DNA from: Acidimicrobiia bacterium
GTDB taxonomy: Bacteria; Actinomycetota; Acidimicrobiia; Acidimicrobiales; Bin134
DNA: 36,221 bases
Assembly (NCBI GenBank): GCA_022827405.1
Contig: JAJDTA010000217.1
Span: 1-36,221 of the forward strand
Direction: 5' to 3'
In this document: positions 24,123-32,100 of the stretch, piece after piece
Layout: each line of letters begins with the position of its first letter
Position numbering within the stretch: position 1 is the first letter of the stretch
Program-made: the position numbers and the translations under genes
Notes under the pieces: generated by a model
Database searches by the model: none
What the model saw: the letters and a program-made list of their open reading frames with translations, nothing else
What the model was told of the DNA's origin: nothing

Positions 24123-25682
24123 CTATCCGGGACCTCTCAACACGCGGGTCTTGCCGTACATGGAGCCGAACAGCAGCCGGCCGTCGTCGTCCACGGTCAC
24201 CCCCGCACCGATGGTGTTGAACTTGGAGCCTCCCAACACGTAGCGGAACCGCGACTCCCCGGTGGCCCAATCGGCGGCCTCGATCGTCCAGCGTCCGTCG
24301 CGCACCCCACACGTGTACACCAGCCCGCTCTCCTCAGCCACGAAGGGAACCGAGTTGGGTGAGGAGATGTCGAGGTTGACCCACGCCTCCTTCAGCTCTC
24401 GGGCCACCGGATCCCACTCGTACTTGTGGAGGCCGTGGGGCTGGTACTCCGGCTTGTGGCCCAACATGAAGCACAGCATCCGGGCGGCCTGGGCGGGAAA
24501 GCCGTCGGGGATGGTGGCCGGCTCGTTGTTGACGGTCATGGCGCCGTATCCCGACACGGTGATCGATTGCTCGGTCTTGATCTCGGCCAGATCGGGGTTG
24601 CCCATGTTGGCCGGCCCGATGCCGGCGATGCGCCGATCGGGCGCATTGGGCAGTTGCTCCCAGTCTTCGGGAATCTCATCTCGCCACAACAGCGTGATGT
24701 TGACCACCTCGTCGCCGTCGCCGATCACTACGAACCTGTCCTCGTCGGGGCCAAAGCCCATCAGCGAGGGCGTGGTTCCCGACCCGCAGCCGCCCCCGTT
24801 GCGGTAGGGCACGGTCCAGCAACCGTGGGCGGGGTCGTCGATCAGCTCGGAGCCCGTCCAGCGCAGCTTGTGGTGGTGGTCGTTGGACGACACGTAAATG
24901 CCGTTGTCGCTGTCCACACAGATGCTGGTGCGGACCCAGCCGTATCCCGTGTTGCCCCGCTCGGCTGCTCGCTGGGCACAGTACTCCGCGGCGGTCTCGG
25001 CCCCGCCGGGGAGCTGGAGGGCGCGGTAAGCGCTGAAGTCGCGCTCGAGCACGACAACCCAGCCATGATCGGTGGACATCACCAGCTTCCCGTCGAAGGT
25101 CATGTTCATCCCTACAAAGAAGCCCTCGATGTGGTCGGGCTTGCTCCACCGGTCCCGCTCCACAATGGGCGACGCCGGATCGGATGGATCGGTCTCCACG
25201 TAGGCCACCGCGTGGTCCTTGCGGCCCAGGAACAGGGTGTGGTCGCAATCGAGCAGGGCATAGACGCCATCGAGGCCGGTCATGAACTTCATCGACAGCT
25301 CGATGGCGTGCTCGATGGCCTCCCAGCCGTCCTTCTCGTCAAAACCCCGGAGATATTTCTCAAGCTCGGCTACGGGGGTGCGCCCCTCCCCGCCCACGAT
25401 CTCATGGTCGGCCAGCACTTCCAGGGTCTCGTAGTCGAGCTTGGCGATGTTCTGCCGCCCGTTGCTCCACACCACCCGTCGGCCGTCGGGATACGGTCCC
25501 GACGTCAAATGGCCGAAATGACAGGGGCCCAACCACGCGTATTGCAGGTCTGCCGCCTCGTCGAGCACCTCGGTGGGGCCCTCTGGCCCTCGCCAGGGCA
25601 CGTTGTCCTGCTGGTCGCACCGTCCATGGGCGATGCCATAGGAGGAACGGGCCAGGTAGGGATTGGCAGGGGCGCGGTTCAT
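24123..25682 (-). CDS. Conserved hypothetical protein, beta-propeller-like (519 aa)
   Basis: I do not recognise this family. The 519-residue product has no signal peptide or membrane helix. It shows repeated blade-like strands such as DGRRVVWSNGRQNIAKLD, FDGKLVMSTDHGWVVVLE, DNGIYVSSNDHHHKLRW and DDGRLLFGSMYGKTRVL, each pairing a D-x-G turn with an aromatic strand, as in SMP-30 or PQQ-type propellers. Conserved-looking His/Asp clusters (SSNDHHHK, GPCHFGH) could bind metal or substrate. The C-terminus returns to the pattern of the first blades, suggesting a closed ring. It lies after galE's start by 48 bases on the same strand, so shared transcription is likely. Start ATG 25682 lacks a strong ribosome site. 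Confidence 0.7.
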   Translation of the reverse strand: MNRAPANPYLARSSYGIAHGRCDQQDNVPWRGPEGPTEVLDEAADLQYAWLGPCHFGHLTSGPYPDGRRVVWSNGRQNIAKLDYETLEVLADHEIVGGEGRTPVAELEKYLRGFDEKDGWEAIEHAIELSMKFMTGLDGVYALLDCDHTLFLGRKDHAVAYVETDPSDPASPIVERDRWSKPDHIEGFFVGMNMTFDGKLVMSTDHGWVVVLERDFSAYRALQLPGGAETAAEYCAQRAAERGNTGYGWVRTSICVDSDNGIYVSSNDHHHKLRWTGSELIDDPAHGCWTVPYRNGGGCGSGTTPSLMGFGPDEDRFVVIGDGDEVVNITLLWRDEIPEDWEQLPNAPDRRIAGIGPANMGNPDLAEIKTEQSITVSGYGAMTVNNEPATIPDGFPAQAARMLCFMLGHKPEYQPHGLHKYEWDPVARELKEAWVNLDISSPNSVPFVAEESGLVYTCGVRDGRWTIEAADWATGESRFRYVLGGSKFNTIGAGVTVDDDGRLLFGSMYGKTRVLRGPG

Positions 25683-25734
25683 AGGCCTACATCATTGCGC
25701 TGCCACCAGCCCGCCATCCCACCGGAGCCAATCT

Positions 25735-25758
25735 TTGGTTACGATGCGGGATAACCAA
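25735..25758. promoter_or_regulatory. Perfect 7-bp inverted repeat upstream of RAM-domain gene
   Basis: TTGGTTA and TAACCAA flank a 10-base spacer and end two bases before the GGAGGTG ribosome site of the next gene. The half-site spacing of about 17 bases centre to centre suits a dimeric regulator, and the RNA could also fold. It lies in the 92-base divergent gap between the propeller-like gene and the RAM gene, so it could affect both. Confidence 0.5.
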
Positions 25759-25774
25759 CCGGAGGTGTAGTCAC

Positions 25775-26011
25775 GTGGGTGTCAGCTCTTATGTTCTGAT
25801 CCAAACCGAAATGGACAAGGCCCGTCAGGTGGCCGAGGCCATCCGCGAGATCGACGGCGTTGTGATCTCTGAGATCATGACCGGCCCGTACGACGTGATC
25901 GCCAAGGCCGAAGCCGAGTCTATGGACCAGCTGGGCCGCTTGGTGGTGAGCCAGATCCAGATGGTGGATGGCATTACCCGAACCCTCACCTGTCCGGTCG
26001 TAAACCTCTGA
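25775..26011 (+). CDS. Stand-alone Lrp/AsnC ligand-binding (RAM) domain protein
   Basis: A 78-residue protein consisting only of the RAM domain found at the C-terminus of Lrp/AsnC regulators: SSYVLIQTEMDKARQVAEAIREIDGV, then MTGPYDVIAKAEAES and the final strand ITRTLTCPVV. There is no helix-turn-helix, so it cannot bind DNA in the Lrp way. Such single-domain proteins oligomerise and may sense amino acids or partner with full-length regulators. The GTG start is well set by GGAGGTG eight bases upstream. A perfect inverted repeat lies just before that site. Confidence 0.88.
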   Translation: MGVSSYVLIQTEMDKARQVAEAIREIDGVVISEIMTGPYDVIAKAEAESMDQLGRLVVSQIQMVDGITRTLTCPVVNL

Positions 26012-26030
26012 GGTAGCTCTTGGACCCCGG

Positions 26031-26417
26031 CTAGCTGAGGATCATGGCCCGTATGGCCAGGCCGGCCAGAAAGAAGCTGCCGCCGGCATAGAGAAGCTCG
26101 CGTCGGTGGGCGAGCTGCATCCGATAGGCGTAAATGATGGCCACTGCGGCGATGGCCGCGAAGCCGTATAGGCGATGGAGGTCGCCAGGGTCGAGCCCCG
26201 AACGGTTCTCCAGCACCACGCCCACGATCACCTGGGCGAAGATGGTGCATTGGGCGGCGGCGATGAACGCCCACAGCGGCCAGCCCCGCAACTGCGGTCG
26301 AAAGTGGGCGCCCAGAGCCCACCCCCCGGCGGCGGCATTGGCCAGCATGACCACCCAGGAGAACCAGTCGTGGAAGCCGGCCAGTGGCGTGGCGGCGAGA
26401 ACCGAGGCGGTGCTCAC
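26031..26417 (-). CDS. Small integral membrane protein (about four helices)
   Basis: A 128-residue hydrophobic protein with about four transmembrane segments: near WFSWVVMLANAAAGGWALG, LWAFIAAAQCTIFAQVIVGVVL, LYGFAAIAAVAIIYAY and LLYAGGSFFLAGLAIRAMI. Short basic loops lie between them. No family is recognised. The frame is open for 19 more codons, but GTG 26417 overlaps the LmbE-gene stop as GTGA, the usual coupling in this contig. It may work with the deacetylase or the racemase upstream; that is inference from spacing only. Confidence 0.75.
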   Translation of the reverse strand: MSTASVLAATPLAGFHDWFSWVVMLANAAAGGWALGAHFRPQLRGWPLWAFIAAAQCTIFAQVIVGVVLENRSGLDPGDLHRLYGFAAIAAVAIIYAYRMQLAHRRELLYAGGSFFLAGLAIRAMILS

Positions 26418-27214
26418 CTGAACAAATCGGTGGCGAAGTCGCCTGTCCGGGGCGGTCCGGGAGCCACGAACCACTCGGTGCCGAACGCGTCGGCGAACTG
26501 CTCTTCGGTCATGGTGCCGAAGAACGACTCGGCGGTGATCTGGCTGGTGTGGGCCAACATGGCGGCTCGCTTGCGCTCCAGATAGGCGCTCACGTCTACT
26601 GCGTGGGTGATGTCGGCTTCCTCGGTGCCGAAATCGTCGCCCTCGAACCGCTCAAGCTGCTCGGCGTCCATCTCCTCCATCGCTTCGGCAAACGACTCCA
26701 CCTCGGCCATCTGGCGCTTGATCTGAGTGCGGTTCATGGTGACGTAGAACACCTTTTCAATCCCGGCCTGGCGGGCGGCCTCCACCCCCACTCGGTGGAC
26801 CTGGATGTGGTCGGGGTGGCCGTAGCCGCCGTGATCGTCGTACACGGTGAGCACGTCGGCGGACTCCTCGGCCAAGATCCCGGCTACCCGCTCCACCGCC
26901 TCTTCGAAATCGGCCTGCCAGAAACTGGCCGGGTTGTCGTTGGCCTCGTCGCCGGCCATGCCCGAGTCTTCGTAGCCCAAGAACGCCACCCGATGGGCGC
27001 CGATGATCTTGGCGGCGTCATAGGTCTCTTCCGCTCGTCGCTCGCCCAGCGATTCGCCCGGACCCAGCGCATCGGGAGCCACCTCGCCCTGTTCTCCTTT
27101 GGTGGCCACCACCAGCACCACCCGGTGGCCCTCGTCGGCCGCCTTCATCATGGTGCCCGAAGTGGCGATGGCCTCATCGTCGGGATGGGCGTGGAAGTTC
27201 ACCATGGTGCCCAC
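26414..27214 (-). CDS. LmbE-family deacetylase (MshB/Mca-like)
   Basis: A 266-residue zinc hydrolase of the LmbE/PIG-L family, which includes MshB (mycothiol synthesis) and Mca (mycothiol S-conjugate amidase). Metal-binding motifs are clear: HAHPDDE at residues 8-14 and GGYGHPDH in the middle. The length and the segment TMNRTQIKRQM resemble Mca/MshB more than sugar-lipid deacetylases, but the substrate is not proven. GTG 27214 overlaps the racemase stop (TAGTG); ATG 27205 is an alternative start. It sits between the racemase and a membrane protein, all coupled. Confidence 0.87.
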   Translation of the reverse strand: MGTMVNFHAHPDDEAIATSGTMMKAADEGHRVVLVVATKGEQGEVAPDALGPGESLGERRAEETYDAAKIIGAHRVAFLGYEDSGMAGDEANDNPASFWQADFEEAVERVAGILAEESADVLTVYDDHGGYGHPDHIQVHRVGVEAARQAGIEKVFYVTMNRTQIKRQMAEVESFAEAMEEMDAEQLERFEGDDFGTEEADITHAVDVSAYLERKRAAMLAHTSQITAESFFGTMTEEQFADAFGTEWFVAPGPPRTGDFATDLFR

Positions 27215-28350
27215 TATTTGACGGCCCCCGATTCCTGTAGGGCCGCCACCCCAGCGGCGTCGAAGCCCCAGTCGGCCAGCGCCTCGGCAGTGTGCTCACC
27301 AGGATGGGGGGCAGGCCGGGCAACCTGGGGCGGTGTACGGCTGAACCGGGGCGCCGGGCCGGGCTGGGGAATTCCCCCTATTTCGACAAACGTGCCTCGG
27401 GCAACGTTGTGGGGATGCTCCGGCGCCTCGGCCAGGCTGAGCACCGGCGCAAAGCAGACGTCGGAGCCGTCGAGGATCTCGCACCACTCGTCTCGGGTCT
27501 TGGCCTTAACTGCCTGGGTCACCCTGACCCGCATCTCCGGCCATGTGGAGCGGTCGTTCTGGTCTATGCCATCGGCATCGATACCCAGATTGTCCACCAT
27601 CTCGGCGAAGAACTGCGGCTCCAGCGAGCCCAGCGAGATGTACTCGCCGTCGGCGCACTCGTAGACGTCGTAGAACCAGGCCCCGGTGTCCAGCAGGTTG
27701 GTGCCCCGCGACCCCCACGCTCCCAGACCGTGCATGCCGTAGATCATGGTTATGAGCAGGGCGGAGCCTTCCACCATGGAGGCGTCCACCACCTGGCCCT
27801 GGCCCGAGGTGCGGGCCTCCAGCATCCCGGCCAGCATCCCGAGGGCGAGTAGCATTCCTCCCCCGCCGAAGTCGCCGGCCAGGTTCACCGGCGGCACCGG
27901 CGCCTCCCCGGCCCGGCCGATGGCCCCCAGCACGCCCGACAAGGCGATGTAGTTGATGTCGTGGCCAGCCATCGAGGCGTACGGCCCGTCTTGGCCCCAT
28001 CCGGTCATGCGCCCGTACACCAGCCCCGGATTGCGGGCCAGGCATTCGTCGGGGCCGATGCCCAGGCGCTCGGCTACTCCGGGGCGGAATCCCTCGATCA
28101 GCCCGTCGGCGCCCTCCACCATCTTCAGCACCGTCGCCACTCCGTCGGGATGCTTGAGGTCGACGCCCACGCTGCGGCGACCTCGGTTGAGCGCGTCGAA
28201 ATGGGGGGTATCGGGAATCTCGTCGCGGACCCGGTCGGCTCGGTCGATCCGCACCACATCGGCCCCCAGATCGGCCAGCATCATGGCGGCGAACGGCCCG
28301 GGCCCGATTCCGGCTATCTCCACCACGCGAATGCCTTTGAGCGGTCCCAT
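27214..28350 (-). CDS. CoA-transferase family III protein, alpha-methylacyl-CoA racemase-like
   Basis: A 378-residue CaiB/BaiF-type enzyme. It matches alpha-methylacyl-CoA racemase: RVVEIAGIGPGPFAAMMLADLGA, the GYSQ-like GWGQDGPYASMAGHDINY, LAGDFGGGGM and LEPQFF. Residues equivalent to the catalytic His126, Asp156 and Glu241 of the M. tuberculosis racemase are present (His130, Asp160, Glu244). The enzyme would epimerise 2-methylacyl-CoA thioesters during breakdown of branched fatty acids or sterols. A strong AGGAGG precedes ATG 28350; a longer frame upstream is not needed. A different CoA-transferase reaction is possible. Confidence 0.9.
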   Translation of the reverse strand: MGPLKGIRVVEIAGIGPGPFAAMMLADLGADVVRIDRADRVRDEIPDTPHFDALNRGRRSVGVDLKHPDGVATVLKMVEGADGLIEGFRPGVAERLGIGPDECLARNPGLVYGRMTGWGQDGPYASMAGHDINYIALSGVLGAIGRAGEAPVPPVNLAGDFGGGGMLLALGMLAGMLEARTSGQGQVVDASMVEGSALLITMIYGMHGLGAWGSRGTNLLDTGAWFYDVYECADGEYISLGSLEPQFFAEMVDNLGIDADGIDQNDRSTWPEMRVRVTQAVKAKTRDEWCEILDGSDVCFAPVLSLAEAPEHPHNVARGTFVEIGGIPQPGPAPRFSRTPPQVARPAPHPGEHTAEALADWGFDAAGVAALQESGAVK

Positions 28351-28409
28351 GCTGCCTCCTGAGCTCTCCACCGCTCGGACAGTACCCGCGTTTTCCCCGA
28401 CTTCCCTGA

Positions 28410-28760
28410 TCAGGCCCAGCCCAACTCGTCGAGGCGGTCGTCTTCGATGCCGAAGTGGTGGGCCACCTCGTGGATGACGGTCACGCGCACCTCCTCCACC
28501 ACCTCGGCCTCGCTAGCGCACCCCTCGCAGATCGGCATCCGATAGATGTAGATGCGGTCGGGCAGCACCATCTCTCCCCCGCCGTAATCGACCCGATCGG
28601 TGAGCGGGATTCCGTCATAAAGCCCCCAGATGTCCGGATCCTCCCCCTCGTCCTCCACCAGCACCACCACGTTCTCCATCATCTCGGCCAGCTCATCGGG
28701 AATGGTGTCCAGCGCTCGGCCCACAAGCTCCTCAAACCGCTCCCACGACACCGCAACCAT
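28410..28760 (-). CDS. Zincin-like metallopeptidase family protein
   Basis: A 116-residue member of the small zincin-like family (PF06262 type). The zinc site HEVAHHFGI (His97, Glu98, His101) followed by a downstream Asp (DDRLDELG) is clear, as are the family's DNVVVLVEDE-like opening and GLYDGIPL. The targets of these proteins are unknown. I use ATG 28760, where GGAGG is nine bases upstream; an ATG at 28769 would lie almost against that site. The gene reads away from the AT-rich region on its right. Confidence 0.87.
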   Translation of the reverse strand: MVAVSWERFEELVGRALDTIPDELAEMMENVVVLVEDEGEDPDIWGLYDGIPLTDRVDYGGGEMVLPDRIYIYRMPICEGCASEAEVVEEVRVTVIHEVAHHFGIEDDRLDELGWA

Positions 28761-28800
28761 CTCCACCATCCTCCCACGATCCCCTCCTGCTCGCGTAGCA

Positions 28801-28846
28801 ACATAGAATATATTGAAATATATTATGGTTGTGTTGCATCAACCAT
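28801..28846 (+). promoter_or_regulatory. AT-rich promoter/operator region
   Basis: A sharp AT-rich patch stands out from the GC-rich surroundings. It holds two copies of AATATATT (28807-28814 and 28817-28824) exactly ten bases apart, about one helical turn. A 7-bp inverted repeat ATGGTTG/CAACCAT (28825-28831 and 28840-28846) follows. It ends 17 bases before the start of the next gene, so it probably contains that gene's promoter and an operator. Confidence 0.55.
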
Positions 28847-28863
28847 TGCGTTAAGGTGAGGTC

Positions 28864-29151
28864 ATGGAGCCGGCGACCGTGACGTTTGTGGACCTAGCAC
28901 CACTGCTGGGCGTCATGGTCGGGTCGATGCTGACGTTCTTCGTTGCCATCGTTGGCTTCATGCGATCCGATAGCAGCAAGAATCGGGATCTGATCGAGAA
29001 AAACCGGGACCTGATTGAGAAGAATCACCAGGAGGTGACCGCGAGCTTGGGGGAGGTGCGGGAGCGGCTGTCGCATATTGAGGGGTTCTTGACGCCGCGT
29101 ACCCCGCCGCCGCCTGACTACGACGGGGGCGTCGAGGCCGAAGCGGCTTGA
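28864..29151 (+). CDS. Small membrane-anchored coiled-coil protein
   Basis: A 95-residue protein with one N-terminal transmembrane helix (about 12-33, LLGVMVGSMLTFFVAIVGFM). A charged heptad-like segment with two copies of KNRDLIE, a second helix (GEVRERLSHIEGFL) and a Pro-rich acidic tail follow. The ribosome site GGTGAGG lies just before the ATG. Topology suggests a cytoplasmic coiled coil anchored at the membrane. It superficially resembles phage XhlA-type proteins but no phage genes are nearby. Function unknown. Confidence 0.72.
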   Translation: MEPATVTFVDLAPLLGVMVGSMLTFFVAIVGFMRSDSSKNRDLIEKNRDLIEKNHQEVTASLGEVRERLSHIEGFLTPRTPPPPDYDGGVEAEAA

Positions 29152-29173
29152 CCGAGGTGTTGAACGACCGCGT

Positions 29174-32100
29174 CTAGGCGCAGATGTCGCGGGCTAGGTC
29201 GGCGGGGTTGTCGCCGTAGTCGGCGCCGTTTAGGGCGCGGCAGGCTGAGGACAGTTCGCGGTGGAAGTCTGAAGCATGGGTGGCGGCGAGGATGTCGCCG
29301 GCTAGTTGGCGGGCGATGGCCTCGCGGCGGGTGTAGGGGAGGGCGCACACTTCAGCCACGCCGTCTTTGTCGTCGTCGTGGGGGTAGGTGGTGGGGCCGC
29401 CCAGCGACAGGTTGGCACAGAAGGTCGGTCCGGTGATGACGCCGGAGTAGAACGGGCCGCCGTCGTTGATCCGAATGGCCGGCAGCGCGGTCAGCGTTTC
29501 GCCGCCGCAGGCCGCTTCGCCGGCGGTGACGGCGCAGGCCTTGTTCACCAGCGCGGCGTACTCGTCGTGGAATTGGATAGCCAGGGCCTCCACGGCGTGT
29601 TGGCGGGCGATGGCCTCGCGGCGGGTGTAGGGCAGCGAGCACACCTCGGCTACGCCATCGCCGTCGCCGTCATGGGCGAACAGGCGGGCACCGCCCAACG
29701 ACAAGTTTGCGCAGAAGTCCGGCCCGGTGACCACGCCGGAGTAGAAGGCGCCAAAGACAGCCGGCACCGCCACCGGTATCACCGCGTTGGAGGTGCCAGC
29801 CGCACCTTCGCCGATGGCGTTTACCGCCCGCACCTGGAAGGTATACGACAAAGCACCGGTACCGCCGCCCAAACCGTCGAGGGTGACGCTCATGGCGTCG
29901 GGCGAGGTCTCGATCCAGTCGCCATAGTCGCCAATGCTGACTTTTGTGCGGTACTGCCAGGCGTCCACGCTCAAGCCGCCGTCGTCGCCGGCGGTCCAAG
30001 ACACCGTGATTGCACCATCGCCGCCCACTGCGGCCACCGCCGGCGCGCCCGGAGCGGAGCTGGCCTCAACCGATGCCGCAGCGGCGGCGCCCTGGCCCAC
30101 GTCGCTAAAGCCCCGCACCTCAAAGGTGTAAGGGGTGGCATTGTCGAGACCGTCCACCGTGGTGGTGGCGGTGTCGCCATCGCCCCCTGCGATGTCCATC
30201 CAATCGCCGTAGTCGCCGTCGGCGGTCTTCATGCGGTACTGCCAGACAGTCACGGGAACGGCGTAGTCGGCCTCGCCGGGCGCACCGGAGGCACCGGCAG
30301 TCCACGCCAGCTCCACCACGCCGTCTCCCCGGGTGGCGGTGAGCCTGGCGGGCGGCGGAGGTGCCTGGCCCGGGATGACCGGATTCGACTCGAACGGGTC
30401 GCCGGGGCCGAACTCGTTCACCGCCCGCACCTGAAAGGTGTAGACGGTGCCGTTTATGAGGCCGGCCACGATGTAAGCGGCAGTGGCCGGGCCGCTGCCC
30501 TCAATCGAACTCCACGCGCCGTAGTCGCTTTCGGCGGCCTCAATGCGGTACTGCCAGCCGGTGATGGGCGAGCCGCCGTCGCCCCCGGAGAACCACCTGA
30601 GCACCACCTGGGCGTTCTCGGGCTCGGCAATCACCGAGCCCCAAGGGGGCGGACCCACCGGAATGACCGATGCCAGCCGCACCGCTTCACTCGGGCCGAA
30701 GTCGTTGACCGCCCGCACTTCCACGTCATAGCTGATGCCGTTTATGAGGCCGGCCACCGTTGCAGTGGTGTTTTCCTCGGTGCCAAACCTCTCGATCGTC
30801 TCCCACGGGCTGTAGGGACCGCCAGCGGACTTGGTGCGTATCTGGTAGCTCGTTACCGGGCTTCCGCGGTCGCCGATCGGGGCGGTCACTGTCACGGTGA
30901 TTCGCCGGCTGCCCACCTCCGTGTGCACCCGCTCGGGGGCATCGGGAGCCGCGCCCACCGCCACCGGGCCAACCTGGGCCCTGGCCCCGTGGCCCTGGGC
31001 GTTCCAGGCTCTTACCAAAAAGGTGTACTCCGCGCCGTTCACCAGATCTTCGACGGTGTGGCTGGTGGTGGCTGGGCCGCTGTCGACAATGTCGGTCCAC
31101 CCGTCTCCGGTGTCGACGTCGCCACAGGGATTCACGCCGGTCTTCTCGCACACCTGCCATCGGGTGATGGGCGGGCCGTCGCCTCTCGACATCCACGTCA
31201 ACACCACATGCTGGTCGCCGCCGGCGGCCTCCAGGCTGGAGGGGGAAAAGGGAGCGGGGCCGGGAATCACCTCTTCGGACTCCAGGCTGGGGCCGGTGAA
31301 CGTGCCGTTGACTCCCCGGACCCTGAAGGTGTGCGGCTCGCCGTTGGCCAAGGAGTCGACAATGACGTCGTTGAACCACGGCCCGGCGTTGTTGAACGTC
31401 CACCCGCCGAAGTTTCCGTCGCCCACCTTGAAGGAGTACTCCCAACTGGTGGCGTCGGTGATGCCGCCGATGCTGCCCGCATTGGCCGAGCGGGCCAAAG
31501 ACAGGGCGACTCGGGTGTCGCCCGGTTCGGCGGCGAGGACGGGGTCGGAGTCCACAATGTCGGCGCCCGGTGTCGGCGGCCCGCCATGGGTATAGGCCCC
31601 TGACTCGGCGATGTCGCTGAAGCCGACGGCGTTCTCGGCTCGGACCCGAACCAAATACCGGGTGCCCGCCACCGCGTCGGCGATGGTGGCCGTGTTGGCG
31701 GCCTCGATCCGCCACGGGGTCCACGAGCCTCCTTCCAGCCGATACGACAACTGGTAGCGCAGCCGGGCGCTGGTGCCCGCAATGTTGGTGTTGGCCCCAC
31801 CGTCGGCCGATATGGGCCACCAAACTCTGAAACTGTCGTCGGCGGCGTCGCGGAAATGAACGGCGGCGGGTGTGGTGGGTACGATCCAGGGGATGGTGGT
31901 GGCGGCCACGCCGGAGACAAACCCAGCGCCGTGCTCATTGGTGGCCCGCACCACCACCTGATATGTCTCACCGGCCACCGGGACCAATTCTGGGCCGTTG
32001 GATCCGGTGGGGATGCGCAGGCGGCCTAGCACCGCCGGAGTCCGGGGCAGCGTGACGCTGCTGCGGTAGCGACACGACGCATCTGCTCGGATAGTGGCAT

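Noticed and set aside
24426-25754. Antisense frames over the 519-residue protein and over the LmbE/racemase pair (24426-25754, 26384-27664)
   Set aside because: Composition is shadow-like (His, Gly, Val, Arg runs), there are no ribosome sites, and the sense genes are coherent.
28864-29151. Prophage remnant suggested by an XhlA-like small membrane protein
   Set aside because: No holin, lysin, integrase or structural phage gene is next to it; the similarity is only membrane helix plus coiled coil.
29306-31603. Long open frame antisense to the FN3 protein (765 codons)
   Set aside because: The minus-strand frame shows repeated FN3 domains; the antisense frame mirrors their codon bias and has no domain of its own.
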